A stretch of 64,000 bases of DNA from Adiantum capillus-veneris (taxonomy: Eukaryota; Streptophyta; Polypodiopsida; Polypodiales; Pteridaceae): NCBI GenBank assembly GCA_014529385.2, contig CM043966.1, positions 87,760,087 to 87,824,086 on the forward strand, read 5' to 3'. Under the pieces are notes generated by a model. That model saw only the letters and a list, made by a program, of their open reading frames with translations, was not told the origin of the DNA and made no database searches. The translations under genes and the position numbers were made by a program. Shown here one piece after another: positions 53,218 through 64,000 of the stretch; position 1 is the stretch's first letter; every line of letters begins with the position of its first letter.

Positions 53218-55200
53218 ATATATTAATTAAGATTAGATTAACTTGAAGTAATTATCAGAGATGCATTAGATAGTTATTAATCTAGGAAAATTATCCTATA
53301 ATTTTTTGAGAAGTTTTCCTAATTAATTAGGCATAATTACTCTATTTTTTTGAGCAATTTTAATAGGGGAAATTAGTAAATGGATTTCAAATGTTGTGAT
53401 ATATTTATTAGTAGTTAATTAGGTGTTCAAAAACCCGTGATAATTAGGAAAAGCTCAGAAAATTAATCTAGCTAATTAATTTAGTAGAAATATTGTATTT
53501 TTTGAGTAATTTAAATAGGATAAATTAGTAAATGGAATTAAAATGTTGTGATATATTTATTAGTGGTTAATTAGGTGTTCAAGAACCGGTGATAATTAGG
53601 AGAAGATCAGAAAATTAATCTAGCTAATTAGCAAAATACTCTGTTTTGTGAGTAATTTAAATAGGGGAAATTAGTAAATGGATTTCAAATGTTGTGATAT
53701 ATTTATCAGTGGTTAGTTAGGTGTTCAGAAACCCGTGATAATTAGGATAAGCTCAGAAAATAAATCTAGCTAATTACTTAAGCATAATTACTCTGTTTTT
53801 TGAGTAATTTAAATAGGGGAAATTAGTAAATTGAATTCAAATGCTGTGATATATTTATCAAGGGTTAATTAGGTATTAATCAACTCGTGATAATTAGGGA
53901 AATCTCAGATAATTAATCTAGCTAATTATTTTAGTAGAAAAACTTTGATTTTTAGACAAATTAAATAGGGGAAATTAGAAAATAGATTCAAATTGAATTG
54001 AGTTATTTATTAGAGGTTATGAAATCCGTGATAATTATTCTGATCTCAGATAATTAGTTTAACTAATTATCTTAGTGGAATTATGCTGTTTTTAGGGGTA
54101 AATTAAAGAGGGAAATTAGTAAATCATGTTCTATAATTACATGCTATTTATCAGAGCTATATTATAGAGTAAAAATACCGTGATAATTATTCCAAGGTTA
54201 GAAAAGTAGTATAGATTTTTATCTAAGTCAAATTACACTATTTTTAGCTAAAAACTAAAGAGGGAAATTAGTAAATCATGCTATATGATTACATGCTATT
54301 TATCAGAGCTATATTATAGGGTAAAAAGACCGTGATAATTATATCAAGGTTAGAAAAGTAGTATAGATATTTATCTAAGTCAAATTACACTATTTCTAGC
54401 TAAAAACTAAAGAGGGAAATTAGTAAATCATGCTATATGATTACGTGCTATTTTTCAGAGCTATATTATAGGGTGAAGAGGCCGTGATAATTATGCCAAT
54501 GTTAGAAAAATATTATAGATATTTATCTAAGTCAAATTATACTATTTTTAGCTAAAAACTAAAGAGGGAATTTAGTAAATCATGCTATATGATTACATGC
54601 TATTTATCAAAGCTATATTATAAGCTAAAGAGGCCGTGATAATTATGCCAAGGTTATAAAAGTAGTATAGATATTTATCTAAGTCAAATTACACCATTTT
54701 CAACTAAAAATTAAAGAGGGAAAGTAGTAAATCATACTATATGATTACATGCTATTTATCAGAGCTATCTTATAGGGTAAAGAGGCTGTAATAATTATGC
54801 CAAGGTTAGAAACATAGTATAAATATTTATCTATGTCAAATTACACTATTTTTAGCTAAAAACTAAAGAGGAAAATTAGTAAATCATGTGCTATAATTAC
54901 ATGCTATTTATCAAAGCTGTATTATAGGGTAAAGAGGCTGTGATAATTATGCCAAGGTTAGAAAAGTAGTATAGATATTTATCTAAGTCAAAATATACTA
55001 ATTTTGGTGGAAATTTCAAGGGAGAAATTAGTAAATCATGCTATATGATTACATTCTATTTATCATAGTTAGCTTACATAATAAAGAGGCCGTGATAAAT
55101 ATTTCAAGGTTAGAAAAGTAGTATAAGTATTTATTTAAGTCAGATTATCCTAATTTTAGCTTAAAATTGAAAATGGAAATTATATAACTAAGTTGGAAAA
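53218..55200. repeat. 152-bp tandem repeat array (about 13 units)
   Basis: The landmark AAATTAGTAAAT recurs at 53370, 53522, 53668, 53820, 53972, 54113, 54265, 54417, 54569, 54721, 54873, 55025 and (eroded) 55177. Spacing is 152 bp except for two intervals of 146 and 141. A second landmark, CGTGATAATTA, keeps the same phase. Units grade from one end to the other, neighbours being most alike. Composition is strongly AT-rich. Confidence 0.92.
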
Positions 55201-55720
55201 TAAGAAGATAATTACCAGAAGTCAGAAATATCATAATATACTTGTGGTAATTATACCATAGGTAATTAGTGAGGTTATGAAGTTATAATTGACCAAAAGT
55301 CCCATTTTTAGCAAATGATTAATTAAAATAAATAGACTTTGTGGTAAAAGTTTTTAGAAAAATTATAGTAAGTGTAAACCTATGATATCAAGTTAAGGAA
55401 ATGAAATCTTTAAGAAAAATTAAATACAATAAATATTGAGCCCAAAATAAGTAGATTATTAGCTTAAAAGTTGATGGGAAAATTAGGAAAAAGATATAGA
55501 AAATTATAAGAAAGTTAGGAGAGCTTAGAAAACCCTTAGGGAAGCGGTGGAAAAAGTTATCATGCCTATATAGACAAATAAAAAATTACTAGGTCAAGAA
55601 TTTATCGATTAAAACTATAAATTTAACCTTGGATGGGTTACGGTTGAATACAAAGGTTAAGTCTAGATTTTGAACTATTTACCTAATGATTAGACGACCT
55701 TTTTATAAGGATAAGAAGTT

Positions 55721-55906
55721 ATGATACCAAAAAGAACCCGAGAAAATCCTACATCTGATGATGAGGACGTAGCTTCAAAACGAACTAGAGCGTCGCACGA
55801 CGACGAAGCCGGGCCTAGTAGTAGGCCTACAGAGGAGAGTCTTCAGGCGCCAACGCAGCAGCAGATGGCCAATCAATCCCAGGTGGGTGTCCCATTGTTC
55901 AATTAA
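55721..55906 (+). CDS. Short basic/acidic ORF inside the insertion
   Basis: 61 codons starting MIPKRTRENPTSDDEDVASK, with two KRTR motifs (nuclear-localisation-like) and a Ser/Asp/Glu-rich, disordered character. Its sequence is richer in GC than the surrounding array. A CAG/GTGGGT possible splice donor lies at about 55881, so it could be a first exon. No family recognised. Confidence 0.35.
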   Translation: MIPKRTRENPTSDDEDVASKRTRASHDDEAGPSSRPTEESLQAPTQQQMANQSQVGVPLFN

Positions 55907-55909
55907 GTT

Positions 55910-56980
55910 TTTAATTAGTTTAAGTTATTTTATAAGTTAGCATTACATACGTAAGAAGGATAAATTGGCTGAAAACGGAGGTAACTTCCAATGTGCATTT
56001 GTTTATAATATAGGAAAGAATGTTTGGGTTAAAACTGGTTGAATTAGGAAAGATATGTTTGATCATCCTTAAAACAGCTTGTCTCAAGACACCTCCGACT
56101 CCTTGATATAAATTGATGATAATGATTGGCTTTCTAGCCACGGTTAAGTCGGTTACCCCCATGAACGATGAGTTTCTACTCCGTGTCATGTCTTGATGTT
56201 TCTACATAAGTTAGGATACCGTTTTTATCCTAGGGGAGCCGCCCGGTTGTATGGGCAGCTGGTTTGGTATATGGGCACCTGGAACCTTGGGTGGGGGTTT
56301 ATTCCACTCCGGATTTGAACAAGGAATGGGTATCGTTTTTCACCCTCAGGTGGTCTTGAGACAAGAAGAGTACTGGTCATGGTTATTATGGATAATGTTT
56401 TGATTGACAGTACCCTGTCTTAAGTTTGAAGATGTCTGTTTTCTAAAAGAATGCTTTCAATGCTGTCTTCAAGGAATTACTGTGATGGAACATTAAAAGA
56501 AACCATTATTTTAAATGTTAAAACAATGTGATAATAAGATAAATGAATATTATGTGAGTGTGGGGTGGCAAGTGGGGATTGACTAAGGCTGTCAATCATG
56601 GACGGGTGGACCTGATTAGTCAGGTAACTATCCATCCCTGCGCACTAAAATGTTTAGAAAACTTCTTCACTTGGAAGAGGAGTCCACCAGCGGTTGTGCC
56701 CTCACATCTGTTAGGGGAAAAAAAGCGTTGGTTGAGGATACCTTAGCCCAATTGTGGCAGTTATAGGGCCGAAATAGTTTTCGGACTTTTAATACGTTGT
56801 CCCGTTTCCGCTGCGAGATAGGACTAGGTCTTCTTCTAAGGCTATAGACCCAAGCCATTGTCAATGGTAAAGGTCTATTCCTTGGATTTTTCTTGTTTAG
56901 AGACTCTGATTTTTATTAGACCTAGAGACCTGTCAAGGATCCCATCCCGATCTCGGTATAGGCGGGATGGGGACCTTACA
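55910..56980 (+). other. 3' part of the insertion, non-coding
   Basis: No supported ORF. It contains 'ggttgtatgggcagctggtttggtatatgggcacctgg', a short internal duplication near 56250. Confidence 0.5.
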
Positions 56981-56985
56981 TCCTT

Positions 56986-59545
56986 CTTCCCCTTCACAAT
57001 AATAACCCACCTTGTTTTACTGGTACAGGGTTTGATTTTGGTTTCTAAGGTTGAGTTTTATCCACATTTTCATATACAAGAACTTCATAAGGAGGGATTT
57101 CCAACCCCATTTTTTCCAGTTTTTGCTCATTTGACCCCATAAATATGGTCTAATCTTTTTTATTTCTACGAGAGTAATGGTGCATCTTATAGGAGGCTTT
57201 TTGTGTCCATCATCTATGAAGCTGGAATCCACTGAGGTGGGACGACCTTCACCTTTGATTTTATCTTGTGTTCCCATACAAAAGAAGGTAAATTCCTTAA
57301 TGTCCCAGGTTTCCTCTCCGTGGATACTTCCATTCTACATCTCCATACAATGACTGTATATCCCCAAGATAGATCTCATAGTCCATGTTGATTTCTAGGA
57401 TTGATGTTAATTGCAAAGTAGCAATATCATATTTTTGGTTTCTCATAGTTTTCCTCAAGGATTGTGGCCATGGCTTGTCCACTTCAGGAACTGGCTGTAT
57501 CTATTGAGACTTGGTCTCATCCATTGTGTTTGTCACTACCCTTGTATCCAATGGTGTTTCCTCTCTAGTTTTAGCTGGTTAACGCATTTTGTTTCCATTG
57601 TGTGCACTTTCATTCTCCTTTTCAGATACTGGCACTTTGTGTTTGGGAATATTCAATATTTTTGGCTGCATAAGAGCTTGAGCTGCCTCTATGAGCCATG
57701 TGCACATTTCCAGCCGTTTTTCCACAACTTTTGGATGTGTATATGTCAATTATATTTGTTCTAATGTTTGGTTGCTTTTTAGTCTTGCCTCGTAGGCTTG
57801 CATCATGGCCTCCAAATGCTTATTAACTTTTACTACTAAGGTTGAACCACCCGTTAATTTTTTGACATTTTCTTCCCCTCAAATTTTTCTTTGTTTCTTT
57901 GCATGCTTCAAATGTTCCTTGTTTATTGAAGTTGTGTCTCTAAGCCCATATTTTTCCTTAGCCTTTTTGCTTTTGTTTTATCTCTTCTTGCTTTCCAGGT
58001 TTTCTTTAAGTCCTTATTGTTAAGCTTTCAAACTTTTTTTAAAAAAGAAAATTTGGCTCATCTATGCTATCAGCATGTTTTTTGCTGCTTCCTAAGCTCG
58101 AGCTCTAGTCACCACATTGACGAGAAGTGTTGGCTCCGACTCAAATCCTCTTTAACAAGGCAACTCTCCAATGGCATTCAAAGTCCCTTTCTCCTTTTTT
58201 TGGATTCTTTGCAACCCTCATAAAACCCAAATATCTTCGTTGTCTTGCCCTTGTTTGGATAGAATTGTTCCCAATGATTACCTCCACATTCATAGCATGG
58301 ACTTTTCGCCTGAGCAACTAGTGGTGTCCCCATTGGGTTTCATGTCCTAGGAGGATGGATATCCTCTAGGTTTGTAATTTTGGTTTTCTATGAACATGAG
58401 TGTGTTTTTGTCCATCCTATATTGGTTTCTTGTTGGTTGAGACGCATATGAAGGTTCTATAGCCTCATCTAGGCTTACCTAAAAAGAAAAATCCTCATTG
58501 ATATATGTTACTCCTTCATGCTCTATCCCACGAGTTTCCATTGGCTCTTCACAATAGGAAGTTGGTGGAAACATCTATTGACTCGTGAGTGGTTCTATTA
58601 GCTGCATATAACAAACAATGGCTCTACTATATTGAGGCAAAGGTGGATGTTGGACAATAACAATTGTGGTTTGTCTCCCCCTTGTGCTGCATTGTTGGGT
58701 CCTATCTAGTACCTTGGCGGTGGTGGCAAAGGTTGGACCATTGGAGGTTCGTATGGTCTTTCCCTCACAATAGTTTGGTTGTAAAAACACTCATTCTTAT
58801 CGTGATTGGTATAAGTTTTCTCAATTGTGCACCATTTCAATGCTCTTGACACATTTGCTGCTTGCGAGGTGGTTGTTGTCAAAGATTGGGATTTTGTCAA
58901 TAAGCTTGATTCATCCTTCGGATCACTTCCTCGACCACTTGATCAACATTTTATGTGATTGAAGTAGAAGCACTGTTTTTTTGTTGATGACTCACTGGTG
59001 GTTGTATCTGCATGCTTTGATACGTCTCGATAAGTCTTGCAGTTGTCAACTAGATACAACACCTCTCTAATGACTTGCTCAAATGTGGTACTGTGTTTAT
59101 GTGAAAATACTTCTTGAGAAGTTTGTTTCTCAAGCCCTATAGGAAGAGCACTGATAATCATTTGTCTTGCGGTAACTCTTACACATGAAATTTCTTGATA
59201 CATTGTTTGAAGTGAAGCAAAGTTTCCTTCCCTTTTTTGATTCCTTTTGCTTAAAGGCATAAATTTGCTAAACGGTATTGTATTTGATACCTACTTTGGA
59301 AAATTCCTTTGCAAAATCTTGTAGGAGTTTCTCGATATTTGGGAAATCTGTGCTATTTAGTGGCTAGAACCAAGTCAATGTTGTTCCTTCCAATGTCAAA
59401 CAAAAGCCCTCATATTGAGTGTGGAAATCCGTGACTTGCTCAACTCTTAAGACTTTCTTAAAGAGTGAAATATGTGAGTAAGGATCCCCCAACCAATTGT
59501 ACTTTTTGGCAACACATTTTTCCACTTGAGATGGTTACATCTTTT
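56986..59545 (-). pseudogene. gag: Gag region of copy 3 (upstream half of the split element)
   Basis: Minus strand from 59545: Gag core (YEGFCLTLEGTTLTWF, RNKLLKKYFHINTV), then SYASQPTRNQYRMDKNTLMFIENQNYKPRGYP, the linker (MSKNWKKWGWKSL, 57277-57017) and VGYYCEGEEG up to the insertion. Stops and shifts throughout. It is colinear with copy 2 (20.6-23.3 kb). Zinc knuckles are eroded. It continues at 52389 after the insertion. Confidence 0.7.
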
Positions 59546-59773
59546 GTCATATTGCAGGGGACTTGCTGTGCACTATGTGTGAGCCACTACGGTTGCAAAC
59601 ACAACCTGTGTGTAGGAAAGCTCGATGCAGGCACGTGTGTCACTCACATCTGTGTAGCTGTCGATGCAAGAAAATCATGCCGTTGTAAAGAGGGAGATCT
59701 CCATCGTTGCTCAACCACCTTACCACCGCTGCTGTATTGATGCTCGCTCATGCTCGCTTGTACACTCTCTCTC

Positions 59774-59862
<89 letters not shown>

Positions 59863-60157
59863 CACGCGCACGCGCGCACACAGCAAGAGATTGCACATAG
59901 AGGAGAGAAGGAGAGCAAGCCAAACCATACATTTGAGAATGAGAAAAATTTAGGGTTACATACCACTTATGTGAGTCATCCCATCCATACATGGGTGCCC
60001 ACACTTGGGTGAAAGTCAATATGCTATCTCTTTCTCTCTCTCTACTAAATGTGGTGTGCATCCATTATCGGCGATCACCCATGAATACACGTGGAGCCGA
60101 CAAGCCCCGCCCATAACTCAATACAAATAATAATAACAAGAATGAACAAAGGTAACA
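59546..60157 (-). repeat. LTR of large Ty3 family beside copy 3
   Basis: It starts TGTTACCTTTG at 60157 on the minus strand, with GGCTTGTCGGC and GTGATCGCCGAT segments shared with 26.9-27.0 kb. The lower boundary is approximate. Leader and gag 5' end are missing between it and the Gag core. Confidence 0.6.
59765..59861. repeat. (CT)n(CA)n compound microsatellite
   Basis: About 33 CT units followed by about 15 CA units inside the LTR. Confidence 0.95.
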
Positions 60158-60169
60158 TGCTCACCTTCT

Positions 60170-60960
60170 TGATGTAAATTCAGCCCCCCTCAGAATTTAG
60201 GGAGGTATGTTTGAAAAGTAGGAGCTTGGTGGGTCCACTCGTATGGGTCTTGTAGTAGTTAAAAATCTTGATGAGAGTAGTGGCCCATGGACATGCTCTC
60301 AATCAAGAAGTTTAATTCTACAAGATTTTCACTTGTCCTCCTTGAGCTCGACTCTTTAGCTTCACTGCAACACTACAAAATCAACAAAAAATGGCACATT
60401 AATTGCACTTTCATAAGAACATGGATAATTAGAAAACATGTGCAGTGAATAAGTACACAAAATGATTGGTAACATAATAATAAACAATTTGTTGAGCAGT
60501 AAACTAAAATGCAATATAATTAAACTGATAAGCACTTGTAAAGGTCAATAAATAAAAAAGTCTAGGGTTGCTCATTTAACTATCAATAGGCACTAAAGGT
60601 CAACTATTTTATACCATGGGCAACATTCTCATTTCTCTATAGTCAATTAAGTTGTTTATTCGCAAGAGAAAAGTGTTTCATGTCCCATGGTTGACTAGAG
60701 GCTATACTTAGAAGACCGTCTAGTTAAGATACAACAAAGGAAATCACACATAAAATCATCACCTGAATTGTTTTCTTTTTTTGACATCTCACCCAAGGTA
60801 GGAGTGGATGACTCTAGTATACTAGCCATATCTGTACACACAGATAGATTTTAATTAGTTTTCAAATATCATAAGGGTTGTGTCAAATGGAATAGATCTT
60901 GTAGGTTTCAAGCTTTTTGTTTGGTGGCTCTTGATCTTTTGCTCTTTTTTTTTCCTTGTT
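60170..60960 (-). other. Non-coding 3' region, homologous to 27.1-28.6 kb
   Basis: No gene. 60360-60740 aligns with 27160-27540. About 0.8 kb present in the other copy is missing here. Confidence 0.6.
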
Positions 60961-60967
60961 TTAGTAT

Positions 60968-61076
60968 AGGGATATATACATTCCCTAAGATTGGGAGGAA
61001 GGTTAAGAGGTCAGGGAGGAAGGTTAAGAGGGAAGTAAGAAAATGATGGATCTCAATAAACACTCCCCCCTTCCTT
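60968..61076 (-). promoter_or_regulatory. Internal PPT-like tract plus TATA-like box (copy at 61 kb)
   Basis: Minus strand: AAGGAAGGGGGGAG (61063-61076), TGTTTATTGAGATCC from 61062, TGTATATATCCC at about 60970-60981. Same order as at 28.6 kb and, more loosely, 6.65-6.79 kb. Confidence 0.6.
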
Positions 61077-61079
61077 GAG

Positions 61080-61850
61080 TAGATCATACCGTTTGGAAAG
61101 ACGTCGTCACCTTTTGAAACCACTTGTTCCAAATGGTAATGGGTGAAGACTTTGACAAATAGTTTTCCTCCACCCTAGGTGCTTCATCAAGTTGCAAGGG
61201 TGGTAAGGTACTATCCATGATCTTACTTGCATTGTTGCTTTAGGTGATGAATTCACAATAGAAGGTGATAATTCTTTCTTGTTTTTTTGGATAATTCCAA
61301 TGGTAGGTGGAGGTTGTGTAGAACCTTGTATTTCTATGGATGAACCACATAAAGAGCAAGAAGCTTCATTTAACTTCCCTATTCCTGAGCTAGGTGATAC
61401 AAATAGTTCTCACTTTGTTACTCAAACTAGCTCTGGAACAGGTGTGTAGTATTTCAGGATTTTTGCATTTCCACGATCTTCAATTAGCTTCATAGTTATA
61501 TGATTTGACTCACATGGATCTATAGGTGACAGAGAAGAACACAATTTATGTTTAGGCACCCAAATTTTACCATTTCCATCATAGTAGCCTTCGGATTCCA
61601 ATAGTTATTTAGGAATCCAACGCAACATTTTCTCACATTTCTTGGGGCGAGTGGGGCATCTCTTATGAGGCTTCTTTTTTGAACCGGATTGAGCATCGTA
61701 AGTGGTCATTAATGAAGCTGTAGGGACCCATTTTTATGTTTCCCTTGTCAAATCATTCTAATTTTTGGGCACAAAAGTCAAAGCTCTAGAGGGTTGTGCT
61801 ATAGATACAAATGCTTCATCCTCTTGGGTATGCAATGTTCTATTCTATGT
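61080..61850 (-). pseudogene. WxPK-repeat ORF (third copy)
   Basis: Minus strand, with stops: FVPK, KWVPTASL, RWIPK, KIWVPKHKL and ELVWVTK motifs in the order seen at 28.7-29.4 kb. It follows the post-integrase protease-like domain and precedes the internal PPT, as in copy 1. Confidence 0.65.
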
Positions 61851-62280
61851 TCCCTAAGGAGACGATAACTCAGGGACTGTCACTTGAGGGGAAAGGCTGA
61901 GAGTTGGTTTCTGTGTTGTGATACTCCCAGTTCCCCAATCAATAGTAGACTTGGTTGCAGACATCCACTTATGTCCAAGGTTTACGTTACCCTTTATAGC
62001 ACCAACCTGCATGACCAAAAAGCTTTGATCCATGACCCCATTGTTATAACTAACAGAAGTGTGCAAGATTCCGAAGACAATAGTTTTCTTCTTGTTAATA
62101 CCCTTGACTTGGATAGTACTCTTGAATAAAGATGGATTTCCTAACTAACACCACACTCCATAGGATAGCAGATTATGTTTTTCTTATGTGTCCAATAAAG
62201 CGTTATACAACACTTCCATAGGTGCTATTTAGCTAGATGTGGTATCATAGAGGTGGGTCAGAAGTCTACTAAATTTTCCT
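61851..62280 (-). pseudogene. Post-integrase protease-like domain (second copy)
   Basis: Minus strand: a LYNALLDT..KHNLLSYGVW pattern, then GILHTSVSYNN, DQSFLVMQVG and LGHKWMSATKSTIDWG, which aligns with ALLDSGAQENLISYG and MLGQPWQKAYNVQIDW of copy 1. The active-site DT is kept, but the next codon is a stop. This shows that the domain after IN is inherited in the family. Confidence 0.65.
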
Positions 62281-62612
62281 CTGAATCAGATTGAAATGCA
62301 TGTGTAACTCCAATTTTGGTCTCTTATTGGTGCCTAATACATTTTTGTTACTGTTGAGCCTCAGCTTGAGCTTGTATCTTTTTCAATTATGCTTGTGCCT
62401 TGGCTGCCTTCTTTTGATGGATGGCACGTAGTTCCTCTTGGCTTAAGGGATCATAATATCTTTTAAATTTACTCCTATTAAGTAATCCAATGGTTTCAAC
62501 TCCATCAAGAGTTTCCACACAAATGGTACCTTGTGGGGTGATTTCAAATACTCCATATGGTCCTTTTCACATAGATTTCAACATTTTATTCTCATGTACT
62601 CCATTGTTATGG
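62281..62612 (-). pseudogene. pol: Integrase C-terminal domain (large family)
   Basis: Minus strand: KGPYGVFEITPQGTICVETL, LLNRSKFKRYYDPLSQEELRAIHQKKAAKAQAQLKKI. It matches the end of IN and the basic linker at 8.2-8.4 kb. It begins abruptly near 62612 beside a plus-strand element. Confidence 0.7.
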
Positions 62613-62649
62613 CATAAGCCGCACACTGCAGATCCTATCGATGTGCGGA

Positions 62650-64000
62650 CTCTGCAGACTAGGACTTCATGCGGCTACGAATAGTTCTTCACGAGACATC
62701 ATGGGACAGAACGGGTTTTGCACCGTTCCCAATCTGCACTGGAGCAGCGGGTGTATTTGGGGGTCATACCAGTTATTGTGGGGATATATATCAATTGAAA
62801 ACCTTACCCTCATACATGGGAGAGTATGAAGCCAAATCAGATGTGAAGGCGATGCCATCACAAATGCTCTTGTCAAGAAAGGGTATGGACTCTAAGGGAT
62901 TGATAGATATATGTTCTACACCTGTGACTTGTATATTATGCTAGCAGAGCTCCTTCGGATAAGACCAAACCTGTGGGCTACTACTGGAAAATGCTTGGAG
63001 AAGTTTGGGGTAAAAGATCCAACATCACAGATTCAAGAAGGGATCCAAGAACTGGAAAAACCTCAATTGAAAACAAGATGTACCATTAAACAAGGTTGGT
63101 GAGTATTGCGAAGGTGAAGATGAGAATAATACGCTTCTTGTAGAATATCAAGGTATAACAACCATGAAGATTCTTGATAGTGGAGCTTGTGTTGCTATTG
63201 CAACCAAGGAAATTTGGAAGAAATGGGGAAAACCTGCCTTGAGGGCTACCAGAATGAGATTGCGACTAGCAGATGGGTTCATGGAGAAACCCCTGGGACT
63301 TCTAAAGAAAATGATTGTTACTTCTTGTGGCATTCAGTATGACCATATCTTTGCCATAGTTGACTTTGACAACAAGAACAAATATGAAATCATACTTGGA
63401 TGGCCATTTATGTGACAATTTAAGATGGTTCAAGATTTGGGATACAATCATATATATCTCAGACACATGGAAACCACGCTGTGCATTAATCTTAAAGACC
63501 ATAGCTACAAAGACCTGAACCAAACTCCATTTGAAGAGTTTGATTCAGCTACAATAGCAAGATCGGAGCTTTCAGCTTGGTTAGGCAAGCCCAAAGATCT
63601 ATGGATGTGCGGTGGTGCATCATGGGGAGTTTGAAATGAGAAGAATGTATCCTGGAAAGGGTGCCCATTAGAATGGACTCATTTTCTAGCAACCCTAGAT
63701 ATGTGTGCTATTTAAGATGACCCCACAACAAAATTTTATGACAAGGACGGTTAAAATGTGGTTCCATACTATATGGTCAATATAGTAAATGCGAATGATG
63801 AGACATCAGCCCTAGAAGGACCCGGGGATGATCGATTGGAAAGTTCCAACGGAGAGGGAGAAGAGTTTTATGAATCTCCAGAGCATTAGGAATGAGAGGA
63901 TGATGAAGATAATGAATGCTCTGACAACCCAAGTGAGTAGGAAGAAACAATAGTAGATGTCAGCTTTTATGATTTTTCAAGTTAAAAACCTAGACGTCAA
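62650..64000 (+). pseudogene. Gag linker, protease and spacer of a plus-strand large-family copy
   Basis: Plus strand: YQLKTLPSYMGEYEAKSDVKAMP (linker, as at 20.9 kb), then LLVEYQG and ILDSGACVAIATKEIWKKW (63164-63240, with an intact DSG active site), CGIQYDHIFAIVDFD and YEIILGWPFM, then a stop at 63413-63415. The conserved SYKDLNQTPFEEFDSATIARSE region and acidic spacer continue with stops to the window end. The protease catalytic motif is complete here, so this copy shows what the cut copy at 12.65 kb has lost. Confidence 0.75.

Larger units (their letters stand above)
52395..56980 (+). mobile_element. 4,586-bp insertion, probable solo LTR
   Basis: The ends are TGTAAGG and CCTTACA (7-bp inverted termini with TG..CA), flanked by a perfect 5-bp TCCTT duplication. 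There is no gag-pol and no pair of internal direct LTRs, but there is a TATA box on the plus strand. The simplest reading is a solo LTR of a very large Ty3 element; a non-autonomous (LARD-like) element is the alternative. Confidence 0.85.

Noticed and set aside
53218-55200. CRISPR-like array
   Set aside because: Units are 152 bp throughout with no repeat-spacer pattern, AT-rich and inside a plant LTR.
59720-60061. Arg-Glu or Thr-His repeat 'proteins'
   Set aside because: They are translations of the CT/CA microsatellite and not genes. The same holds for frames over the tracts at 18.4, 29.6, 40.9 and 43.9 kb.

Overview
The window is plant nuclear DNA made almost entirely of nested, decayed LTR retrotransposons. 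I found no convincing single-copy host gene, rRNA, tRNA or CRISPR array. Every recognisable protein is a retroelement protein: Ty3/gypsy and Ty1/copia Gag, protease (PR), reverse transcriptase (RT), RNase H (RH) and integrase (IN). LTRs of about 0.2 to 4.6 kb, long CT/GA/CA microsatellites and initiator-tRNA-type primer sites point to heterochromatin of a land plant. The species cannot be read from the sequence; the long, odd Ty3 elements would fit a large-genome lineage, but that is inference.

Layout. (1) 1-12649, minus strand: the 3' two thirds of a very large Ty3/gypsy element of OTA (Athila/Tat-like) character. From the 5' side it carries PR-RT-RH, an IN with two HHCC modules, a second aspartic-protease-like domain after IN, a WxPK-repeat ORF, an internal polypurine tract (PPT) with TATA box, a 285-bp-period palindromic leader, a long coiled-coil ORF, a PPT and the 3' LTR. 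(2) 12650-18643, plus: a gag-only LTR element whose 5' LTR has lost about 1.8 kb. (3) 18644-27066, minus: a second copy of the large element with 5' LTR, primer-binding site (PBS), a palindromic leader of different sequence but the same 285-bp period, gag with zinc knuckles, and the start of PR. (4) 27067-29981, minus: the 3' end of another copy (WxPK ORF, internal PPT/TATA, PPT). (5) 30.1-32.8 kb, minus: 5' LTR, PBS and gag of a chromovirus-like Ty3 element. (6) 35.4-37.1 kb, plus: copia LTR-gag-IN, joined to an antisense PR-RT-RH fragment (37.1-38.4 kb). (7) 38.4-41.8 kb, plus: IN end, duplicated PPT and LTR of the likely autonomous partner of the gag-only element. (8) 44.0-47.8 kb, minus: IN-chromodomain, LTR, PBS and gag of chromovirus-like elements around one shared LTR. 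(9) 47.8-50.5 kb: two copia remnants facing each other. (10) 50.5-59.5 kb, minus: a third large-family copy split by a 4,586-bp insertion with a perfect 5-bp target duplication, probably a solo LTR with an internal 152-bp tandem array. (11) 59.5-62.6 kb, minus: another 3' end of the large family. (12) 62.65-64.0 kb, plus: gag linker, PR and spacer of a further copy, leaving the window.

Together the copies of the large family support one ancestral layout: LTR, PBS, palindromic leader 1, gag, PR, RT, RH, duplicated-HHCC IN, PR2, WxPK ORF, internal PPT/TATA, palindromic leader 2, coiled-coil ORF, PPT, LTR. No copy here is intact. The extra modules (second protease, tandem HHCC, WxPK repeats, internal promoter-like module, palindromic leaders, coiled-coil ORF) are the best candidates for an undescribed system.
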